A program made the position numbers and the translations under genes. A stretch of 64,000 nucleotides of DNA, from NCBI GenBank assembly GCA_963848175.1, contig CAWKCO010000005.1, positions 1 through 64,000 on the forward strand, given 5' to 3'. This document shows positions 62,405-64,000 of the stretch, piece by piece. Positions within the stretch are counted from its first letter, which is position 1, and each line of letters starts with the position of its first letter. The notes below the pieces were generated by a model that saw only the letters and a program-made list of their open reading frames with translations, ran no database searches and was not told the origin of the DNA. This DNA comes from JAMZMI01 sp963848175. Its GTDB lineage: Bacteria; Bacteroidota; Bacteroidia; Cytophagales; Cyclobacteriaceae.

Positions 62405-63412
62405 TTGATAACATTACAACACATAGCTAAGGCCGCAGGAGTAGGCAAGTCCACAGTGTCACGCGTGATCAACGGTGATAAAAATGTGAATGCGCAAACA
62501 CGCCAGAGAATCACGCAGCTGGTCGATGAGCTTGGCTACATCCCAAATATTGCTGCGCGTAGTATGCGTACCAATCGCACCTTTTCTATTGGTGTGGTTT
62601 TTCCAGATATTTCAAACCCATTTTTTGCTAAATGGTACAGTGTGGTCAATGAAGAAATGGATAAGCATGGCTACATGAGTTATATCAGTATCACAGATCC
62701 ACTGGGCAAATCTGAGCTACGCAAATTAGAAGAGCTTTCGTCTCGAAATATTGATGGAATCATTTTTTCCTCTTATGTAAAAAATCCTGAAGTATTTGCC
62801 AAATTAACTCAACTGTCAAAAAAGATGGCTGTGGTTTGCACGGATCAATTTGCTTTTGATCAGGGACTTCCTTGTGTAGCCAGTGACGGGTTTCAAAGCA
62901 GTGTGGAAGCAGTCACTCATTTGAAAAAACAAGGGAGAAGTCGGGTTGGGTACATCAAAGCACATTCCGATTTTGAAACTACACAACTTAGGTTCGAAGG
63001 ATTTAAAAAAGGATTGGAGATGGAAGAGCTTCCATTTTTTCAAGAATATGTCTTTGAGGGAGCATTCCAATACGAGGATGGAATACGAGCTGCGGAGTAC
63101 TTTATGAGCTTGCCCACTCCCCCTGATGCAATCATGGCTGCTACAGATTATATGGCACTGGGCTGTCAGGATAGACTGATGGAGCTTGGTGTTCGTATGC
63201 CTAAGGATGTGGCCATGTTAGGGTATGATGACATTTCTTCAGCCGCCACTTCCAAACCCAAGCTTACCAGTGTTCGATTGCCCTATGCAGAATGGGCGCA
63301 GAAGGCTGTGGCATTGCTTATGGATCAAGTGAACGAACAACATGAACTAAGTTCAGAAATATTGCCTTGCGAGCTCATTCTTCGCGAATCTAGTAGCTCA
63401 GATGCAAGTTGA
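62405..63412 (+). CDS. LacI-family transcriptional regulator
   Basis: A 335-residue protein from a TTG start (MITLQHIAKAAGVGKSTVSRVINGDKNVN): this is where the family's HTH normally begins and no ATG is nearby. The hinge helix (YIPNIAARSMRTNRT) and periplasmic-binding-like effector domain follow (IGVVFPDISNPFF, AIMAATDYMALGCQDRL, LGYDDISSAATSKPKLTSVRLPY). Two perfect palindromes with the same core flank it, one before its own start and one before the next SSS symporter. It therefore probably represses both until a sugar or sugar phosphate binds. Confidence 0.92.
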   Translation: MITLQHIAKAAGVGKSTVSRVINGDKNVNAQTRQRITQLVDELGYIPNIAARSMRTNRTFSIGVVFPDISNPFFAKWYSVVNEEMDKHGYMSYISITDPLGKSELRKLEELSSRNIDGIIFSSYVKNPEVFAKLTQLSKKMAVVCTDQFAFDQGLPCVASDGFQSSVEAVTHLKKQGRSRVGYIKAHSDFETTQLRFEGFKKGLEMEELPFFQEYVFEGAFQYEDGIRAAEYFMSLPTPPDAIMAATDYMALGCQDRLMELGVRMPKDVAMLGYDDISSAATSKPKLTSVRLPYAEWAQKAVALLMDQVNEQHELSSEILPCELILRESSSSDAS

Positions 63413-63428
63413 CTTTTTTTGACAAAAT

Positions 63429-63444
63429 ATGGGAACGTTCCCAT
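63429..63444. promoter_or_regulatory. LacI-type operator before the SSS symporter
   Basis: ATGGGAACGTTCCCAT, a perfect 16-bp palindrome sharing the GGGAACGTTCCC core with 62374-62397. It ends 15 bases before the symporter ATG. Confidence 0.9.
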
Positions 63445-63458
63445 TTTAAATATAAGAC

Positions 63459-64000
63459 ATGAACGGAATTGATATTATTGACTATTTGGTTTTTGGAAGC
63501 TATTTCATCGTTGTGATAGGAGTAGCGCTCTATGTATCACGCAAGCCCCAGAATGAAGACAGAAGTGCGGAAGACTATTTCCTTGCAGGGCGCTCCTTGC
63601 CATGGTGGATTATAGGTGCTTCGCTTATCGCTTCCAATATTTCTACAGAGCAAATTATAGGGATGAATGGAACAGCCTTCGAAAGTGGAATTGCGGTTGT
63701 TTCATATAGTTCTGATCGGAGCGGCTATTTCTATTTTAATAGTCGCAAAGTTCTTCTTGCCGGCATTTCTTAAAATGAAGATTTATAGCATGCCAGAGTT
63801 CCTCGAAAAGCGATACGACACTCAGGTGAGCACCACCATGAGCGTTTTTTGGATCTTGGTCTACGTGTTTGTGAACCTCACATCGGTCATGTCTTTGGGG
63901 GCGATTACGCTACAGGCTGTTATTGGAATTCCTATTTTGTATAGCATCATTGGCCTAGCATTGATATCTGCTGTATATACCGTCTATGGCGGACTAGCCG
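63459..64000 (+). pseudogene. SSS-family sugar symporter, partial at window end and frameshifted
   Basis: ATG 63459 begins a clear SSS symporter (MNGIDIIDYLVFGSYF, EDYFLAGRSLPWWIIGASLIASNISTEQIIGMNG), similar to the araA-linked one. The frame is lost near 63705-63712 and stops at 63771-63773. From 63712 the +1 frame stays open to the window end and encodes the expected continuation (LIVAKFFLPAFLKMKIYSMPEFLEKRY, WILVYVFVNLTSVMSLGAITL, YTVYGGLA). One extra base, or two missing bases, near 63708 explains this. No homopolymer is involved. The substrate is unknown; the LacI operator upstream implies sugar control. Confidence 0.85.

Noticed and set aside
1..64000. CRISPR arrays, tRNA, rRNA, riboswitches, phage genes
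   Set aside because: I saw no regularly spaced repeats, cloverleaf-type genes, conserved riboswitch cores or phage structural genes; the only multi-copy repeats are those listed.

Overview
The window looks like a chromosomal segment of a polysaccharide-degrading Bacteroidota bacterium, probably a marine Cytophagales-type organism. The evidence is a SusC/SusD pair, a hybrid two-component regulator with Reg_prop/Y_Y_Y sensor, several C-terminal type IX secretion (T9SS) sorting domains, many SPII lipoproteins, weak Shine-Dalgarno sites and moderate GC. No rRNA, tRNA or CRISPR array was seen.

Layout. (1) 1-4.9 kb: the end of an unknown gene, a two-gene unit (TPR-AAA+ ATPase plus TPR membrane protein) and one IS4-family insertion sequence with 16-bp terminal inverted repeats. 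(2) 4.9-9.6 kb: an SSS symporter, then leftward genes for VanZ-like, CreD-like, a small winged-helix regulator and a membrane protein. The last four appear tied together by two identical palindromic operators. (3) 9.8-16.8 kb: an L-arabinose catabolic island, with a Nudix-type AraR repressor divergent from araB-araD-araA and an SSS sugar symporter. (4) 17.2-62.3 kb: a large polysaccharide utilization locus (PUL). It starts with a hybrid two-component system (HTCS) that is split in two here. It continues with an unassigned TIM-barrel-like secreted protein, GH105, DUF4861, GH97, a T9SS-secreted pectate-lyase-like beta-helix protein, SusC, a CBM9-like T9SS protein, a frameshifted SusD, GH3, a five-bladed-propeller GH, a PQQ sugar dehydrogenase-like T9SS protein, GH2, two GH92, GH36, another beta-helix protein, a 1504-residue beta-helix/CBM protein and a PhoD-like phosphatase. 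(5) 62.4-64 kb: a LacI-family regulator with two perfect GGGAACGTTCCC operators and the start of a third SSS symporter, frameshifted and cut by the window end.

How it may work together (inference). Beta-helix lyase-like proteins would cut a uronate-containing backbone. GH105 would remove the unsaturated uronate ends. GH97, GH36, GH2, GH3 and the propeller enzyme would trim galactose- and arabinose-type side chains, and the GH92 pair would remove alpha-mannose. SusCD would import oligosaccharides, and the arabinose genes would catabolise released L-arabinose. A pectin-like or arabinogalactan-like glycan fits best. The GH92 pair, the PQQ dehydrogenase and the phosphatase are unusual for such a locus. 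A shared ~19-bp motif, about GGTGAAAAnTGCAC, lies upstream of four PUL transcription units and is a candidate regulator site.

Three genes (the HTCS, susD and the last SSS symporter) each look broken by a single frameshift. One shift sits in an A8 run. Indel errors in the assembly should therefore be excluded before these are called pseudogenes.
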